DNA from: Verrucomicrobia bacterium LW23
GTDB taxonomy: Bacteria; Verrucomicrobiota; Verrucomicrobiia; Methylacidiphilales; UBA1321
Length of the DNA: 64,000 nucleotides
Assembly: GCA_003054695.1 (NCBI GenBank)
Contig: QAZA01000012.1
Span: 1-64,000, forward strand
Reading direction: 5' to 3'
Positions 61,555 to 64,000 of this stretch are shown piece by piece. The number at the start of each line of letters is the position of its first letter. Position 1 is the first letter of the stretch. The position numbers were made by a program, and so were the translations under genes. The notes beneath the pieces were generated by a model, which saw only the letters and a program-made list of their open reading frames with translations, was not told where the DNA came from and made no database searches.

Positions 61555-61925
61555 AACGCACCTTTTAAGCTCAGTCGTATTCCGAAATTTGAGGAAAGCG
61601 CGCCGCTTTTGCCTGCGCGCCAACGTTTTAGGGAAGATTATTTGATAAAGGTGTCGGAACTGTTCGGGAGTCAAGCGCATGTCGCCTCGGAGGAGAAAGC
61701 GAGGTTTTTCTGCAAAATAATGGAAAAAGCCAGGTGAAAATCCTGCTTTTTCGACGAATGTATTATTGTACATCCGGGCAAAAACTGTTAACAACGCGCC
61801 ATCCAGCGCACCTCTCCAAAAGAGCGGGCGGTTCGCAGCGGGCGTGCGGCCCAGGGTGTCGCCCCCTCACCTTCAGCTTTGCCGGCGTACAGGATGTTGA
61901 TTGCACACTCACCTCCCCTCTCCCC
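61555..61925. other. AT-rich intergenic region with terminator-like hairpin
   Basis: A 371-bp gap of clearly lower GC. At 61723-61752 the sequence GAAAAAGCcAGG-tgaaaat-CCTGCTTTTTC can form an 11-bp stem with one bulge, which may end the LysM-NlpC transcript. The remaining part shows no gene and should contain the promoter of the right-edge gene. Confidence 0.45.
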
Positions 61926-64000
61926 ATGAAGCGCAAATCCTTCACCCCCAAAACGCGCACGACGCCGCCCACCGGCACGCCGGCCGCCCCGGACAGCACC
62001 GGGCCGAAGACGGAACCCGCGCCGACCGCCGCCGGCAACGCCGCCCCCTCCGACCCCGGCGCCATGCCGCTTTTTGCGATGAGCACTGAGGAGAAGGCGC
62101 CGGGTACCACGCCGGCACCCCGTGAACGCAAGCGGCCCGCCACACGAGGCGGATCCGCAACCGCCTCCACCGCAACCACTTCCTCGCCCGCCCCGGCTGC
62201 CGCGGAGCCCACGAAGGCGGAGCCGCAGGGCATTGCCCCGGCGCCTGCCGTGAAGCGGGAGAGCGCCACCGGCACCACCGACGCGCGTCAGATGACGCGA
62301 TCCATAGCCCAAAACTGGGGCGCCCCCGCGGTGCGTACCAGCGCACCAGCCGCAACGACGCCCGCCACTTGCTCTGCGCCCGCGGCTTCTACGGGCGGTA
62401 CGGCACCGGCTGCGAAGACAGCACCGGCGCCCGCCGCAACATCCTCCCCCGCAACGCCTTCTACCAGCGCATCGGCAACCGGTCGCAGCGCGTCCGGCAG
62501 CGCTGCCGCGACGCCTGCCACAGGCCCGGCAAACACACCTTCCGCCGCAGCAAGCTCCACGGGTGCAAACACTTCCATCAGCCAGGCGGTATCGACAACA
62601 GCCATCCGCCCGCCGGGACCGACGTTTGCCTCCACGGCTATGCCGTCGCGTGGCGCCGGACAGCCGCTTCCGCGCTCGTCGGGCTTTTACATTCCGGACG
62701 AGGAGCCACTGGGAGACTGGCCCTCGGCTTCCGCCAAAACAAGCGCAGGTCCGGCCACCGCTTTTGGCCCGGATGGCGTGAAGTCGTTCGGCAAGGCGGC
62801 CGAAGCTCAGCCGGGCGTCGGAGCAGCGAAGCCCGGCGCGTCCGCATCGACAAGCGCCACGCCTCCACCTGCGACTTCCACATCTCCCTCCGGCGCAACG
62901 CCTTCCGCGCACGGCAATCCGGTCGGGCCAGTTGCCGGAGCGCGGCCTGCATCGGGCATTGCCGCAGCGCCGGCATTCCGCGCCGGCCCGTCAGCGGGCG
63001 GCAACAAGCCGGAGGGTGGCGGCGCCCAGGCTTCCGCATCCGGCTCAACTCCTTCGCCCACAAAAGCTTCCGCGCCGCCCGCTGCCTCGGGCAGGATCGC
63101 CGCGCCTTCGCCGTTTTCGCCCAGCACGCCGGCCAAAGGGCCGGCCCAGTCGGGTAACAGCGGCGGCGCCGATAAATCCGACAAGAAGCCCGAGATCCTG
63201 GAAGTGAGCATGCCGCGCAGCATGATGGCCGGGATAGGGCCCGCGGGCGGCGCTGCCGTTGCGGGCGGCACCGCATCGCCGGCGCCGCAGCAGGCGGGCC
63301 AGCAGCAGCCGTTGCGGCCGGGCGGATCGTACTCCGCCGGCTTTGCCGCGGGCACTGCGGCGGGTGGCGCGCCGATCTCGCCCCAGCCCGTTGCCCCCGC
63401 GGGCGGCAGCGCGGTTTTGCCGGAGAAGGCGGAGTACCTGCCGGGTCGCACCCCTTCGCCGGATTCCACTCCGGGCTATGGGCGCCGCCACGCCCAGCCG
63501 CTGCCGGGGGAGACGCGGGAGGCGAGCGTTCCGGCTTCTTCCACAACCTCTTCGGGCTCAGGCACAAGCGCCGGCGGCGGTGCGGCAGCTTCGACCGGAG
63601 CGAGGCGCGCTCCGGGCACCTCGTTTATTCCCACCGTTCCACCCCCTCCCCAGGATAGCTCTGATATGCCTTCCGCCTCCGCATCCACTTCGTCCACGTC
63701 GTCCCGCCCTCGGGGTTCCACGCAGCCGCACAGCAGCGGCAGCGCCGCGTCTTCCTCCACCGCCACCGCCAAGCAGGCGGGGATGTCCGATTTTCGTCGC
63801 AACGCAGAGCGCCAGGCGGGGGAGCAGCAGAACGTTAACGGGCTGCTCAAAATCGTTGGCTTTGCCTTGCTGTCCGGCATTATGCTGGTGGCGGGCCTGG
63901 CCGGGTACGGCGGCTACGTGCTTTTCGAGCAAATCAAAGAGAACTCTGCCACGATTGCTGCGGCGGAAGCCAACCTGCGCGCGGAAACCGACGCGCTGCG
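61926..64000 (+). CDS. Partial membrane protein with long Ala/Pro/Ser/Thr-rich N-terminal region
   Basis: Open from ATG 61926 to the window end (691 codons, no stop), so the C-terminus is missing. Residues 1-635 are low-complexity and rich in Ala, Pro, Ser, Thr and Gly, with few conserved blocks (for example GFYIPDEEPLGDW near 255). A single transmembrane helix lies at about 639-667 (LLKIVGFALLSGIMLVAGLAG), followed by a start of a coiled coil (AAAEANLRAETDAL). With the N-terminus in the cytosol it would be a type II membrane protein. Several antisense frames here are GC artefacts. No function can be given. Confidence 0.65.
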   Translation, partial: MKRKSFTPKTRTTPPTGTPAAPDSTGPKTEPAPTAAGNAAPSDPGAMPLFAMSTEEKAPGTTPAPRERKRPATRGGSATASTATTSSPAPAAAEPTKAEPQGIAPAPAVKRESATGTTDARQMTRSIAQNWGAPAVRTSAPAATTPATCSAPAASTGGTAPAAKTAPAPAATSSPATPSTSASATGRSASGSAAATPATGPANTPSAAASSTGANTSISQAVSTTAIRPPGPTFASTAMPSRGAGQPLPRSSGFYIPDEEPLGDWPSASAKTSAGPATAFGPDGVKSFGKAAEAQPGVGAAKPGASASTSATPPPATSTSPSGATPSAHGNPVGPVAGARPASGIAAAPAFRAGPSAGGNKPEGGGAQASASGSTPSPTKASAPPAASGRIAAPSPFSPSTPAKGPAQSGNSGGADKSDKKPEILEVSMPRSMMAGIGPAGGAAVAGGTASPAPQQAGQQQPLRPGGSYSAGFAAGTAAGGAPISPQPVAPAGGSAVLPEKAEYLPGRTPSPDSTPGYGRRHAQPLPGETREASVPASSTTSSGSGTSAGGGAAASTGARRAPGTSFIPTVPPPPQDSSDMPSASASTSSTSSRPRGSTQPHSSGSAASSSTATAKQAGMSDFRRNAERQAGEQQNVNGLLKIVGFALLSGIMLVAGLAGYGGYVLFEQIKENSATIAAAEANLRAETDAL

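Noticed and set aside
61788-63932. Several long minus-strand frames at the right edge
   Set aside because: They are Cys/Arg- or Gly/Ala-rich mirror images of the low-complexity plus-strand gene, which alone shows a start, a transmembrane helix and a coiled coil.
1-64000. CRISPR array
   Set aside because: No regularly spaced 25-40 bp direct repeats were seen; the only tandem repeat is the short 9-bp series at 54129-54155.

Overview
The window looks like the chromosome of a high-GC Verrucomicrobiota bacterium, most likely in the Opitutales/Opitutaceae. The main reason is a pseudopilin gene block that matches the Verru_Chthon cassette (D-B-C-A order, about 44.4-50.2 kb). The many secreted glycoside hydrolases and the four AraC/LuxR-type regulators without TonB/SusCD partners fit that placement. 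This is inference from gene content; no 16S or ribosomal marker is present.

Layout. 0.2-2.6 kb: end of a phage-like module (two small membrane/lipoproteins, a beta-class DNA methyltransferase, a small membrane protein, a lysozyme-like endolysin) that stops next to tRNA-Leu. 2.8-9 kb: housekeeping and mixed genes (polyprenyl synthetase, a secreted gluzincin, tRNA-Gly, a beta-lactamase-fold serine hydrolase, a dienelactone hydrolase, a COG0523 GTPase). 9-26.7 kb: a polysaccharide-utilisation region. It has a minus-strand operon (GH43 xylosidase, GH43 with F5/8C, alginate-lyase-like protein) diverging from an AraC regulator, then GH97, GH43, GH2, another GH43 split from its signal peptide by an A9 run, and an operon of aldo/keto reductase, cyclase-family hydrolase and zinc dehydrogenase that could oxidise a released sugar such as L-galactose or L-fucose. 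Dispersed palindromic repeats sit in the gaps, one with a second element nested inside it.

27-33 kb: sulfotransferase, AraC regulator, arabinose-5-phosphate isomerase, a small membrane protein, an ankyrin protein and tRNA-Ser. 33-40 kb: the most unusual locus, a 1790-residue cytosolic-looking protein with a fold-type I PLP-enzyme-like segment, preceded on the same strand by two genes resembling class I type III secretion chaperones. This looks like a giant effector with its chaperones; no secretion apparatus is in the window. 40.5-44.2 kb: a 1230-residue secreted protein of glycosidase-like architecture.

44.4-52.8 kb: the pseudopilin cassette with a fifth secreted protein, a LuxR regulator and an EcsC-like protein. 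53-58.8 kb: AraC regulator, nitroreductase, DUF3592-like membrane protein, and a degenerate CheA-like/CheW-like pair. 59.3-64 kb: a LysM-NlpC/P60 cell-wall hydrolase and the start of a membrane protein with a 640-residue low-complexity N-terminal region, cut by the window end.
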